From contig DJOF01000021.1 in NCBI GenBank assembly GCA_002439585.1, positions 167,681 to 231,680 of the forward strand: 64,000 nt of DNA, read 5' to 3'. Below, in pieces: positions 1 through 8,703 of this stretch. Source of the stretch: Bacteroidales bacterium UBA6445 (GTDB lineage: Bacteria > Bacteroidota > Bacteroidia > Bacteroidales > UBA932). The translations under genes and the position numbers were made by a program. The notes below the pieces were generated by a model. That model was not told the DNA's origin, did no database searches, and saw nothing but the letters and a program-made list of their open reading frames with translations. How positions within the stretch are numbered: position 1 is the first letter of the stretch; each line of letters opens with the position of its first letter.

Positions 1-673
1 CGAATACGGCAGGCAGAATGACTGTGTCATATCCTTGCGACAGCACCTTGACCTTGTCTATAAATGTCTTGCGGCATTGCGGCCTGTCCATAAGTTTGGC
101 AATATTGGTTGAGCGCATCTCGCTGGGGCTATGCCTAAGTACCTCGGTGTCTGAAGTTGCGATAAGTCGCACATTGCATTTTGTCCCGTAGGACGAGAGA
201 AAGGTAGCAATGAAGTCGCTGTTGAAATCCAGGAAATCAGATATGCCCACAATAAGAACTTTCCCTAATTCCGGCTCAGTATCAGGAAAATACGGAAAAT
301 CCTCCAATACGAGCCATGCCGGCTTGAGTGTGCCAGACGCGGTCATTGTATATCCGTTCCTTGAACTGTCTCCTATAACTGTGAGGCCACAGTCCCCAAG
401 CAAAGCACGGGCTTCCTCCGCATATGATCTGAAAGCAGATTTCCCTATCTTGGAGTATGGGTGATCCTTACCAAGACTTTCGAGTGCATCTTCAGGACTT
501 TCGATAGTTTTCCCGTCTGGAAGCCTAGAGATCAGTCCGAAAGCACCGGAGAAAAAGTGCATTGCATTTTGTCCTGTGGATACTATGGCGCACCTTTTGC
601 CTGCCTTTTGAAGCCTGATTCCGCATGTAAGTCCGGCAAGGCCTCCACCTGCTATAACAACGTCATATCTCAT
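1..673 (-). CDS. glpB: anaerobic glycerol-3-phosphate dehydrogenase subunit B (GlpB), 3-prime part outside window
   Basis: Reading the minus strand from the ATG at 673 gives an open frame that runs off the window edge (about 224 codons). It starts MRYDVVIAGGGLAGLTCG, an FAD-binding Rossmann motif (GxGxxG-like) at residues 8-13, and continues with motifs typical of GlpB, the flavoprotein that links GlpA to the membrane subunit GlpC. The ATG overlaps the glpA stop as ATGA, so the two are translationally coupled. GlpABC oxidises sn-glycerol-3-phosphate to dihydroxyacetone phosphate and passes electrons to the quinone pool. glpC would be expected next, beyond base 1. The C-terminal half is not visible, so completeness cannot be judged. 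Confidence 0.85.
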   Translation of the reverse strand, partial: MRYDVVIAGGGLAGLTCGIRLQKAGKRCAIVSTGQNAMHFFSGAFGLISRLPDGKTIESPEDALESLGKDHPYSKIGKSAFRSYAEEARALLGDCGLTVIGDSSRNGYTMTASGTLKPAWLVLEDFPYFPDTEPELGKVLIVGISDFLDFNSDFIATFLSSYGTKCNVRLIATSDTEVLRHSPSEMRSTNIAKLMDRPQCRKTFIDKVKVLSQGYDTVILPAVF

Positions 674-2376
674 TTCGCTTCCTCCTTGATCCGTCCATTT
701 TCGCATTCGACTTGCATCTCTACTTTGCCGCCCGTATCATTTCTCCGAATGATACTTTCAGGACGGATATAATTGATACCTAGGCACTCCGAATATATCC
801 ATTCCGTAAAATCCGCCTCTCTGAGGCTCTCGTCCCAGGCAACAGGGTATATACCTTTCCATCTTTCATTCATGAAGTCTGCCAGATCTTTGAAGGTCTG
901 AGTTGCATTGCCTTGAGCCTTGCAAAGAAGCCCGGCAGCGCGGCATGCGCAAAGTTCTCCCTGACATGTGCCCATACCTACACGGGTGCGGCGTCGTAGA
1001 TCCACCAGAGTGTGCACGTCAAGATTCTGTATTGCGTTGTCAACCTCGCTTTCGGTTACTTCTTCGCATTCGCACACAAGGCTTTGATTAGATTTGGAGG
1101 CTGTGTCAATTGACTTAGCCATGGCTCCATTGCGTCCAGCTATGGCTTTCTGCTGAGTTGTAGGATTCGTCCAGATCTTCCGCGCCACTTTCTGCACATC
1201 ACCTTCGCCTGAGCCCGGGAGGGGAGTGACAGCAGTCTCGCATTTGCGGGCAACCGATAGTTTGGAGCATACAAGGTCTGTGGCCTTCTCTGCCATCAAT
1301 CTGTAAGTCATCAGTTTGCCTCCCGTTATCGTTATGAATCCCGACAGGCCGTCCCGTTTCTCATGGTCAAGAAGTACAATTCCACGGCTAATGTTTCTTC
1401 CGCTTGGATCGTTTTCCGCAGATACTAACGGTCTGACTCCGGCATAGGCACGCAGGATACGTGTCTCCGACAGACATGGAGCGAGCTTCGCTCCTTCAGA
1501 CAGCAGAAGGCTGACCTCTTCGGGAGTTACATGCATGTCGTCGCATTCCTCATAAGATACTCTGGTAGAGGTTGTTCCGATGACAGATACCGTATCCCCA
1601 GGCACAAGGATATCGGCATTGGATGGTTTGCGGCATCTGTTGAGTACTATCCCGTTGACTCTGTGGGCAAATATAAGGAGCGCTCCTTTGGCCGGGAACA
1701 TATTGATATTGATACCGGCAAGAGAGGCAATCGAGTGTCCCCATATTCCTGCTGCATTCACGATCATGCGTGACCTGTATGTAGCTTTTTCGCCTGTCCT
1801 TTTGTTTATGGTCTCGACACCTGTAGCCTTGCCGTTTTCTGTCAGGATACGCGATACTGCCGTGTATACGAGGACTTTGGCCCCATGAAGCTTGGCGTCT
1901 ATTATATTTGAGGAGCAGAGCCTGAATGGATCCACAGCTCCATCAGGAACCCTTACAGCACCGATTATTTCTGGATTGACGGAAGGTTCAAGGCGTTTCG
2001 CCTCGACTGGGTCGATGATTTCCGCCTTAATGCCGGCATCAAGACAGGCCTTGACAAATGATGCTTGATATCCGAGGTCGTCTTGAGGGAGAGTGATGAA
2101 AAATCCGGTTGTATCGTCTACACAATGATTGGCTATCCTCTTGAGTATCATGTTCTCTCTGATACATTCGGCAGCAGATTCCCTGTCTGTCACTGCATAT
2201 CTTGCTCCGCTATGCAGTAGGCCGTGATTGCGCCCTGTAGCCCCGTCTGCGATATCATTGCGTTCGATTAGCAGGACTTTGAGTCCTCTTATTGAGCAGT
2301 CTCTTGCCGTGCCGGCACCGGTTATTCCTCCTCCGATGACGATGACGTCAAATTCTTTCTCTGTATTGATTGCCAT
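670..2376 (-). CDS. glpA: anaerobic glycerol-3-phosphate dehydrogenase subunit A
   Basis: This 568-residue flavoprotein has an N-terminal FAD-binding motif (IGGGITGAG, residues 14-22), the GlpA/GlpD core (ERNDIADGATGRNHGLLHSG near residue 40), and a C-terminal BFD-like [2Fe-2S] domain with the cysteine pairs CEC near 433 and CQGELCAC near 467. That iron-sulfur domain separates anaerobic GlpA from aerobic GlpD. It catalyses glycerol-3-phosphate oxidation at the cytoplasmic membrane together with GlpB and GlpC. The length fits the family. It is the first gene of the operon seen here and overlaps glpB by 4 bases. No clear TAnnTTTG promoter was found directly upstream on the minus strand, so the operon start could lie further out or use a weaker site. 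Confidence 0.93.
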   Translation of the reverse strand: MAINTEKEFDVIVIGGGITGAGTARDCSIRGLKVLLIERNDIADGATGRNHGLLHSGARYAVTDRESAAECIRENMILKRIANHCVDDTTGFFITLPQDDLGYQASFVKACLDAGIKAEIIDPVEAKRLEPSVNPEIIGAVRVPDGAVDPFRLCSSNIIDAKLHGAKVLVYTAVSRILTENGKATGVETINKRTGEKATYRSRMIVNAAGIWGHSIASLAGININMFPAKGALLIFAHRVNGIVLNRCRKPSNADILVPGDTVSVIGTTSTRVSYEECDDMHVTPEEVSLLLSEGAKLAPCLSETRILRAYAGVRPLVSAENDPSGRNISRGIVLLDHEKRDGLSGFITITGGKLMTYRLMAEKATDLVCSKLSVARKCETAVTPLPGSGEGDVQKVARKIWTNPTTQQKAIAGRNGAMAKSIDTASKSNQSLVCECEEVTESEVDNAIQNLDVHTLVDLRRRTRVGMGTCQGELCACRAAGLLCKAQGNATQTFKDLADFMNERWKGIYPVAWDESLREADFTEWIYSECLGINYIRPESIIRRNDTGGKVEMQVECENGRIKEEAK

Positions 2377-2741
2377 ATTTGTTGCTCTTTCGATACAAAA
2401 GACAAAATTAATACTTTATTTTCATATCGAAACAATATAATATCGATATTCTTATGGTTTTTACTGCTATCGACCTTCTCTTGAGAATGTGTGACCTTCC
2501 CTTAAGAATGGCTGCCACTTTTGAAGTTATTTAACTGTTCTTCTTTAAGTTCCGTATATATTGAAGGAGTACATTTGTGTGGTCACAGACGAATAGATGG
2601 TCGGGGTGATGGTATTTTATCAAAACATCTTCTATCTTTGCCCCGAGCTGTGAAAATACCAAGACAGTCAATGAGATCTTAGAAGTTGTTTAAATTTATT
2701 TCGTTATAGGAAGCTTCAAACAGATATAAAGAGGATAGTAT
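2377..2741. other. intergenic region between glpA and queD
   Basis: This 365-base AT-rich stretch separates two divergent genes. On the plus strand it holds a promoter-like TATCTTTG at 2633-2640, about 100 bases before queD. At 2689-2705 there is a motif resembling the terminus of the dispersed element described at 14808-14969 (TTAGAAGTTGTTT, about 13 of 17 matches). Two short imperfect direct repeats (around CTTCTCTTGAGAATG and CTTCCCTTAAGAATG, 2473-2508) could be protein-binding sites. No open reading frame or RNA gene is evident. Confidence 0.5.
2633..2640 (+). promoter_or_regulatory. -7 promoter element for queD
   Basis: TATCTTTG matches the Bacteroidetes -7 consensus TAnnTTTG. A TTTT-rich stretch lies near the -33 position, but there is no exact TTTG at 19 bases. 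The predicted start is near 2645, which leaves a leader of about 95 bases before the queD ATG. Confidence 0.5.
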
Positions 2742-3074
2742 ATGTACTATGTAAGCAAAAGATTTGAAGTCAGCGGTGCACATTATGTGACGACTGGCAG
2801 AGGAACCAAGTGTGAGGCACTCCACGGCCACAACTGGATAGTCATTGTCCATTGCAAGGCAATGACACTCAATGAGGATGGAATGGTAACTGATTTTACT
2901 GAGATAAAGCACGGCATAATGTCGCGGATTGACCACCGCAATCTTAATGATGTTCTTCCTTTCAGCCCTACGGCAGAGAATATAGCCAAGTGGATCTGTG
3001 ATGAGACTCCCAATTGCTACAAGGTAGAAGTTTGGGAGAGCGAAAACAACAAGGCCGTGTACGAGAAAGACTGA
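2742..3074 (+). CDS. queD: 6-carboxy-5,6,7,8-tetrahydropterin synthase (QueD / PTPS family)
   Basis: At 110 residues this is a typical small QueD. Zinc-binding histidines are visible at GAHY (His near 15) and in CEALHGHNW, where the CxxxHxH arrangement is diagnostic of QueD rather than of eukaryotic PTPS. The PTAENIA motif and the catalytic DHRNLN segment follow. The enzyme makes 6-carboxytetrahydropterin from dihydroneopterin triphosphate, the first committed step to preQ0 and queuosine. queA, a late step of the same pathway, lies at 32884, but queC, queE and queF are not in the window. The gene stands alone between glpA and upp, with its own promoter. Confidence 0.92.
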   Translation: MYYVSKRFEVSGAHYVTTGRGTKCEALHGHNWIVIVHCKAMTLNEDGMVTDFTEIKHGIMSRIDHRNLNDVLPFSPTAENIAKWICDETPNCYKVEVWESENNKAVYEKD

Positions 3075-3091
3075 CTTTTCGCAAATCTTGC

Positions 3092-3099
3092 TAACTTTG
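3092..3099 (+). promoter_or_regulatory. -7 promoter element for upp, very short leader
   Basis: TAACTTTG matches TAnnTTTG and ends only 14 bases before the upp ATG at 3114. The expected start (4-7 bases downstream) leaves a leader of about 8-10 bases, too short for a normal ribosome-binding site. No TTTG is present at the -33 spacing. Confidence 0.6.
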
Positions 3100-3113
3100 C
3101 AAAAACACTTCTT

Positions 3114-3743
3114 ATGGGCAAAATATATGTAATAGACCATCCGATGATTCAGCACAAGCTGACGATAATGAGGAAAAAAGAGACAGGATCGAAGGATTTC
3201 CGCATCCTTCTTAAAGAGATCTCAGTCCTTATGGGCTACGAGGTGACGAGAGATCTTCCGCTTGACGATATTGAGATCGAGACCCCTATCTGTAAAATGA
3301 TTGCAAAGAAAGTCTCAGGACGTAAGATGGCGATTGTCCCGATATTGAGGGCCGGACTCGGTATGGTGGACGGCCTCCTTACTCTTGTTCCGGTCGCAAA
3401 GGTAGGTCATATAGGACTTTATAGAGACGAGAAGACTCATACACCGGTAGTGTATTATTGCAAGCTTCCAGAGGATATAAGCCAGAGACTTGTCATTGTG
3501 ACAGACCCTATGCTTGCAACAGGAGGCAGTTCGTGTGATGCCCTAACCATGCTTAAGGAGAGAGGCTGTACGAATATTCGCCTAATGTGTCTTGTAGCTG
3601 CACCTGAAGGCATTGCGAAAGTACAGAAAGAACATCCGGATGTGGATATATTCGTAGCCTCGGTGGACGATCATCTCAACAAGGACGCCTATATCGTACC
3701 GGGACTTGGGGATGCTGGCGACAGGATTTTCGGCACAAAGTGA
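3114..3743 (+). CDS. upp: uracil phosphoribosyltransferase
   Basis: The 209-residue protein carries the PRPP-binding loop DPMLATGGSS near residue 126 and the C-terminal uracil-binding GLGDAGDRIFGT motif of bacterial Upp. It converts uracil and PRPP to UMP in pyrimidine salvage. The ATG was chosen because the frame starts with the expected conserved MGKIYVIDHPMIQHKL. It has its own promoter just upstream. Its last 18 codons overlap the 3-prime end of the convergent oxidoreductase gene by 55 bases, a longer tail-to-tail overlap than usual. Confidence 0.95.
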   Translation: MGKIYVIDHPMIQHKLTIMRKKETGSKDFRILLKEISVLMGYEVTRDLPLDDIEIETPICKMIAKKVSGRKMAIVPILRAGLGMVDGLLTLVPVAKVGHIGLYRDEKTHTPVVYYCKLPEDISQRLVIVTDPMLATGGSSCDALTMLKERGCTNIRLMCLVAAPEGIAKVQKEHPDVDIFVASVDDHLNKDAYIVPGLGDAGDRIFGTK

Positions 3744-4708
3744 CCGCGAATCTTCTCTAAAAGACTGATTGTTATAAGGGAATTTGCATGTGAATTGACG
3801 GCAGATTCCCTTTTTCCTTCATTTATGAGCCTTATGAATTCTTCCATTTCCTTGCCGTATTCGTTGATGGAAGGGTCGGCTTCATAGATGACAGATGTAT
3901 CCTTGCCGCGCTTTTTGAGGATAACGCGGCCGATTGTGTTGATCCTCTCTATAAGCAGGCTTCCATCTTCTCCCTGTATCTCACTCGGCAGGGAAGAGTC
4001 GCTTATCTTGGAATAGATCACGTCAGCCTGCATTCCGGGATAGGAAAATATTGCGGAGCCCTGTCCGTCAACACCGCTTTCAAGCATTACGGATGAGGAA
4101 TATACGCTTTGAGGCTCTCCGAAAAGGGCTACCATCGGATAAATCGTATATACGCCTATGTCCATGGCGGCACCGTTGCCGAGCTCCGAACGGAATGCGT
4201 TGAGCACAATTCCTTCCTTATAACTGTCGTATCTTGACGAATATTGGCAGTATGAGGCGAAATATCTTCTGGGGCGTCCTATCTGCCAGAGATTGTCAGC
4301 TATTGCCCTGAATCCGTCAGAGAGCGTTGATTTCATGGCCTCCATTAGTACGACTCCGTTATCCCTTGCGACTTTTATCATTTCTTCAGCCTCTGCGCGC
4401 GTTACTGATAGAGGTTTCTCGCATAATACATGTTTTCCGTGCACCATGCATACTATACTTTGCCTACAGTGGGCGTAGTTTGGAGTTGCGATATACACAG
4501 CGTCAATATCGTTTCCGCTGACCATTTCCTCAAGTGAAGTATATACATGCGGAATCCCGTATTCAGAGGCAAATGCTTCCCCTCTCTCCTTGGTCCTGGA
4601 GAATACGGCAGCAGCCTCGAAGCCAGGGACTCTTGCAGCACCTTTAATCATTAGCCCTGAGATCTTCCCAGTTCCGGCAATTCCGAATCTGATATTATTT
4701 GCTTTCAT
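3689..4708 (-). CDS. Gfo/Idh/MocA family oxidoreductase
   Basis: The protein starts MKANNIRFGIAGTGKIS, a Rossmann NAD(P)-binding motif (GxGxIS), and carries the family signature CEKPLS near residue 97, whose lysine belongs to the catalytic EKP motif. Length from this ATG is 339 residues, usual for the family. An upstream in-frame ATG at 4762 would add 18 residues with no conserved content, so 4708 is preferred. The substrate cannot be read from the sequence; relatives act on sugars, inositols and related polyols. The C-terminal 18 codons lie antisense to the end of upp. Confidence 0.85.
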   Translation of the reverse strand: MKANNIRFGIAGTGKISGLMIKGAARVPGFEAAAVFSRTKERGEAFASEYGIPHVYTSLEEMVSGNDIDAVYIATPNYAHCRQSIVCMVHGKHVLCEKPLSVTRAEAEEMIKVARDNGVVLMEAMKSTLSDGFRAIADNLWQIGRPRRYFASYCQYSSRYDSYKEGIVLNAFRSELGNGAAMDIGVYTIYPMVALFGEPQSVYSSSVMLESGVDGQGSAIFSYPGMQADVIYSKISDSSLPSEIQGEDGSLLIERINTIGRVILKKRGKDTSVIYEADPSINEYGKEMEEFIRLINEGKRESAVNSHANSLITISLLEKIRGHFVPKILSPASPSPGTI

Positions 4709-4854
4709 TGTAATTATCTTCTGATTCTTGCACTTGGCCTGCGTCTTGGAAGCTCGTTCCAAAGGACGGGGCAGACGGTGGATTTCTCTGCCTGTTGTCA
4801 GTGCAAGTTACTCATTTTTCAGATACTCGAAAACAATCTGTAGTGAATATAAAA

Positions 4855-5026
4855 TTAGAAGCTGTTTTGAAATGGTTCCCGAATTTTATTATGAGGATTA
4901 TTCGAGGCAGCCTCTACTTTGGAATAAGGAGTGTACTGGAGGTACTGGGTTGATGATAAAGATGAAAATGGCCGGAAAACTCACCGCATAGCTGTCAATA
5001 CTGGCAATTTCAGAAAACAGTATTAT
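4855..5026. mobile_element. MITE-like inverted-repeat element, copy A
   Basis: The left end TTAGAAGCTGTTTTGAAATG and the interior match copy B (14808-14969) closely up to about 4978. The right end (about 5004-5026) is a degenerate version of the inverted left end. The interior holds a 13-base hairpin at 4933-4945 (GTACT GGA GGTAC). Similarity to copy B is strongest between 4862 and 4978. No transposase is present. The right end overlaps the TATATTTG promoter element (5024-5031) of the DUF349 operon, so the insertion may have supplied or reshaped that promoter. An open frame crosses the element but is not conserved in copy B, which has an in-frame TAG. Confidence 0.6.
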
Positions 5027-5031
5027 ATTTG
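5024..5031 (+). promoter_or_regulatory. -7 promoter element for the DUF349-yidC-yggS operon
   Basis: TATATTTG matches TAnnTTTG 37 bases before the ATG at 5068. It overlaps the right terminus of element copy A, and no TTTG is seen at -33. Confidence 0.45.
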
Positions 5032-5067
5032 CATTTCTGTTTAAAATTTAGACACTCTTGAATCATT

Positions 5068-6831
5068 ATGAGCGATGAAATGAATCCTGGCATGCAGGAA
5101 ACTGCGCCAGATGTAGCAGGAAAGGCTTCCGAGGCTCAGGAAGAAGTACAGCCTCAGGAAGATGTCAAGGATTATTCCAACATGACGTTGGCCGAGCTGT
5201 CACAGCTTTTCGAGAAATTCTCAAAGAGCGAAGACCGCATGACTAAGTCCAAGGAAGCCGAAGCTATCAAAGCAGCTTTCTACAAGCGACTATCCAAAGA
5301 GAAGGCGGCAGCTGGACTGGAAGCCAAGGAAGATGTTATCTCCCCAGAAGAGGAGGAGGTAGCAACGACCGAGACTCCTGATGAAAATACCACTGAGACA
5401 GCCAATCCGTTTGTAGCCATAGAGAAAGGATTCAAGGCCGTTTATCTCAAATACAAGAAAGAGAGAGCGGAGTACAACAGGAAACTTGATGAGGAGCGGG
5501 AGAAGAACCTTGTGCTCAAGCAGGCAGTTATAGCGGATCTCAAGGCCTTGGTGGAGAAGCAGGAAGACCTTGGTACGGTTTTCCCTGAATTCAAAGAATT
5601 ACAGGCTCGCTGGAGAGCCATAGGCCAAGTTCCAGTACAGAATTTCAGGACTCTTAATGATACTTACCAGTTCTATGTCGAGCAGTTCTATGACAAGGTC
5701 CAGATCAACAGAGACTTGAGGGATCTCGATTTTAAGAAGAACCTTGAGGCGAAAGAGGATTTCTGCGCTCAGGCAGAGAAACTGTCCAAAGAAGACAATA
5801 TAGTTGAAGCTTTCAAAGAACTTCAGAAGCTGCACGAGCAGTGGAAGGAGTACGGTCCGGTAGCAAAAGAGTTCAGGGAGCAGATATGGGACAGGTTCAA
5901 GGCTGCAACTGCCATTATCAACAAGAAATATCAGGAGTTTTTCGAGAAACAGAAGGCCGTTCAGGCTGAGAATCTTGCAGCCAAGGAGAAGATCTGTGCC
6001 CAGATAGAGGAGATTGCTGCCAAGGAGATAAAGTCTACCTCTGAATGGAGTGATCTGACAAAGACCATAGAAGACTTCCAGAAAGAGTGGAAAAGCATAG
6101 GATATGCGTCGCGAAAAGAAAACCAGAAGGTTTATGACCGTTTCCACGCCGCATGTGACAAGTTCTTTGACAGAAAGAGGGTATATTATCAGGAATTGAA
6201 GAACAGTCTCAATGCCAACACTGACAAGAAACTGGCTATCATAAAGGAGGCTGAATCCCTTTCCGGAAGTACAGAATGGAAGAAGACAGCCGACAGACTG
6301 ATTGCATTGCAGAAAGAGTGGAAGGAGATAGGTGCCGTTCCACGCAAGAAATCCGATCAGTTGTGGAAGCGTTTCCGTTCTGCTTGCGATACTTTCTTTG
6401 CAGAAAGAGACAAGCATGCCAGTAGTTTTGCCGCCAATCTCGAAGCCAAGAAGGCTCTTATCGCGGAGATCAACGCATTTGATGGCGACAGCAATGATAT
6501 GGATGCAAAACGGAAGTTTCAGGACAGATGGCGTGCAATAGGTTTTGTACCAATGTCCGAGAAAGAAGCTGTGACCAAAGCATTCGATGAGGCTATAAAG
6601 GAAAAGTTTAGCAATACCCGTGCAGTAAATAAGTCTCCAAAGGACAAGCTTATGCAGAGATATCGCAAGCTTCAGCAGGACATAGATACGTATGAGAACA
6701 ATATAGGCTTTTTTGCAAAGTCAAAGAATTCACAGCAGCTCAAGGAGCAAATGCAAGAGCGTATAGACGCTTCCAAGAAGCAGCTAAGTCAACTCGAAGA
6801 AGAAATCAAGGCATTAAATTCAGCTGAATAG
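5068..6831 (+). CDS. DUF349 domain-containing protein
   Basis: The 587-residue protein is highly charged and largely helical. An acidic N-terminal region (about 1-130) precedes five DUF349 repeats, each marked by a W[KR]xxG/xIG core: near residues 182 (WRAIGQVP), 257 (WKEYGPVA), 341 (WKSIGYAS), 418 (WKEIGAVP) and 487 (WRAIGFVP). A C-terminal coiled coil (about 540-585) follows. There is no signal peptide, so it is probably cytosolic. The function of DUF349 proteins in Bacteroidetes is not established. The gene ends 3 bases before yidC, so it is very likely cotranscribed with it; that linkage hints at a link to translation or membrane-protein biogenesis but does not prove it. Confidence 0.85.
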   Translation: MSDEMNPGMQETAPDVAGKASEAQEEVQPQEDVKDYSNMTLAELSQLFEKFSKSEDRMTKSKEAEAIKAAFYKRLSKEKAAAGLEAKEDVISPEEEEVATTETPDENTTETANPFVAIEKGFKAVYLKYKKERAEYNRKLDEEREKNLVLKQAVIADLKALVEKQEDLGTVFPEFKELQARWRAIGQVPVQNFRTLNDTYQFYVEQFYDKVQINRDLRDLDFKKNLEAKEDFCAQAEKLSKEDNIVEAFKELQKLHEQWKEYGPVAKEFREQIWDRFKAATAIINKKYQEFFEKQKAVQAENLAAKEKICAQIEEIAAKEIKSTSEWSDLTKTIEDFQKEWKSIGYASRKENQKVYDRFHAACDKFFDRKRVYYQELKNSLNANTDKKLAIIKEAESLSGSTEWKKTADRLIALQKEWKEIGAVPRKKSDQLWKRFRSACDTFFAERDKHASSFAANLEAKKALIAEINAFDGDSNDMDAKRKFQDRWRAIGFVPMSEKEAVTKAFDEAIKEKFSNTRAVNKSPKDKLMQRYRKLQQDIDTYENNIGFFAKSKNSQQLKEQMQERIDASKKQLSQLEEEIKALNSAE

Positions 6832-6834
6832 AAG

Positions 6835-8703
6835 ATGAACAAAAATACAGTGATCGGCTTTGTGCTGATAGGTGTGATCCTCTTCGGATATACCTGGTAT
6901 CAGTCGAAGCAATATGAGAAGCAGGCCGCTGTACAGGCCAAAGCGGATTCCTTGGCACGGGTAGAGAGGCTTATGCAGATGAAGGCCGACAGTGCTGCAG
7001 GACTTTTCTCACTAGATACTCTTACAGATGAGAATGCTGTCCCTTCTGATGTACAGGCAATATATAAGGATTCTCTTCTCGAAAGAGCATATAACTCTGA
7101 TTCTTCGCTTCTGTCGATTGAGAATGATAGAGTTGCCATCGTCTTCACGACAAAAGGCGCTCAACCGTATTCTGTAAAGGTCAAGGGCTACAGAAACTAT
7201 GATAGCACGGATTTGTATCTCTTCAAGGAAGGGGAGAGCCATATGGGATATTCCATATATGCAGGCGAAAGTATCAATACTGCTGATTTCGTCTTCAATG
7301 TGGCAGAAAAGACCGATTCCTCTGTCGTGATGAGGCTTCCTTTCCGTAACGGAGGATATATAGAGCAGTCATTTGCCCTTGAAGGCGGTTCTTATGTGAT
7401 GAAGAACTGTCTATCGTTTGTGGGCATGAACGGTATCATCCCACGCAACGTGTCATATTATGACTTCGATTGGGACGTTACTGTGCCCCGTATGGAGAAA
7501 GGTTACCGCAACGAGACCCAGTATTCCAAGATTGATTATTATTTCGGAGGAGACAAGAGGCCTGAGGAGATCGGAAAAGGGCGAGATGCCTCAAAGAGGG
7601 TTGACAACAGGATGGAATGGTTCGCTTTTCAGCAGCAGTTCTTCTCCGCGATCATGCATCCAGCTGAGCAATTCTCTTCAGGAGAGTTTGCAATCACATT
7701 CATTCCTGAGGACGATCCAGGGCACAACCTTATGGCCTGCTCTGCAAAGATGAGGTCTGACTTCAAGGCTGACAGTGATGTCAAGGTCGAGAATGCATTC
7801 TATTTCGGTCCCAACCATTACCAGACGCTCAAGTCATATGACAGGAAATACGAAAAGATTATTCCGCTTGGAGGATGGATGGTAGGCTGGTTTACCAAGT
7901 ACATAATCATTCCGCTCTTCAATTTCCTACACAGGTTCATCTCAAATTTCGGAATCATCATCCTGTTGATGACTATTTTCATCAAGATCGTGGTTCTGCC
8001 GCTTGCTTACAAGTCATATTCATCTACAGCCAAGATGGCTGCGATCAAGCCCGAATTGGACAAGCTCAATGCCAAGTATCCAAAGCAGGAAGATGCTCTC
8101 AAGAAACAGCAGGCTACAATGGAACTTTACAAAAGGGCAGGCATCAATCCTATGGGAGGCTGTCTTCCGATGCTTCTGCAGTTCCCTATACTGTGGGCAA
8201 TGTTCCGTTTCTTCCCAGCTTCAATAGAGTTGCGCCAGCAGTCATTCCTTTGGGCAGATGACCTGAGTGCTTATGACTCGATTGTTGATTTCGGTACGAG
8301 GTTACCTCTTCTTGGTGATCATATATCTCTCTTCGCCCTGCTGATGGCTGTGTCAATGTTCTTCTATTCCAAGATAACGGCACAGGGACAGATGTCAGGC
8401 AATGACCCCAATGTAGCTACAATGAGGTTCATGAGCATATGGATGATGCCTGTGATGATGTTCTTTATCTGCAACAGCCTGTCTGCAGGACTCAGCTACT
8501 ATTATCTGTTGTCCAACATCATAACCATGCTTGAGACGTGGATTATCCGCAAGTTCTTTGTTCATCCTGAAGAGATTCTTGCCCGTCTAAAGGCGACCGA
8601 AGGTAAGGCTATGCCAAAGAGTAAGTGGCAACAGAGACTTGAGGAAGCACAGAAGATGCAGCGGGAGATGGCAAGACAGCAGGCAAATAAAGCCAGAAAA
8701 TAA
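6835..8703 (+). CDS. yidC: membrane protein insertase YidC
   Basis: The 622-residue protein has an N-terminal membrane anchor (residues 4-21), a large periplasmic beta-domain (about 60-335), and a C-terminal insertase core starting at IIPLFNFLHRFISNFG near residue 360, with five hydrophobic segments and the cytoplasmic loop KMAAIKPELDKLNAKYP. The tail is strongly basic (about 590-622), as expected for ribosome contact. YidC inserts and folds inner-membrane proteins alone or with SecYEG. It is flanked by DUF349 (3-base gap) and yggS (1-base TAATG overlap), forming a three-gene operon. Confidence 0.95.
   Translation: MNKNTVIGFVLIGVILFGYTWYQSKQYEKQAAVQAKADSLARVERLMQMKADSAAGLFSLDTLTDENAVPSDVQAIYKDSLLERAYNSDSSLLSIENDRVAIVFTTKGAQPYSVKVKGYRNYDSTDLYLFKEGESHMGYSIYAGESINTADFVFNVAEKTDSSVVMRLPFRNGGYIEQSFALEGGSYVMKNCLSFVGMNGIIPRNVSYYDFDWDVTVPRMEKGYRNETQYSKIDYYFGGDKRPEEIGKGRDASKRVDNRMEWFAFQQQFFSAIMHPAEQFSSGEFAITFIPEDDPGHNLMACSAKMRSDFKADSDVKVENAFYFGPNHYQTLKSYDRKYEKIIPLGGWMVGWFTKYIIIPLFNFLHRFISNFGIIILLMTIFIKIVVLPLAYKSYSSTAKMAAIKPELDKLNAKYPKQEDALKKQQATMELYKRAGINPMGGCLPMLLQFPILWAMFRFFPASIELRQQSFLWADDLSAYDSIVDFGTRLPLLGDHISLFALLMAVSMFFYSKITAQGQMSGNDPNVATMRFMSIWMMPVMMFFICNSLSAGLSYYYLLSNIITMLETWIIRKFFVHPEEILARLKATEGKAMPKSKWQQRLEEAQKMQREMARQQANKARK

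Noticed and set aside
4728..4991. 87-residue frame crossing element copy A
   Set aside because: The corresponding frame in copy B has an in-frame TAG, and the element looks non-coding with inverted termini.
5599..6417. 272-residue minus-strand open frame
   Set aside because: It is antisense to the DUF349 gene. Its Leu/Phe-rich composition is the complement of Lys/Glu-rich codons, not a membrane protein.
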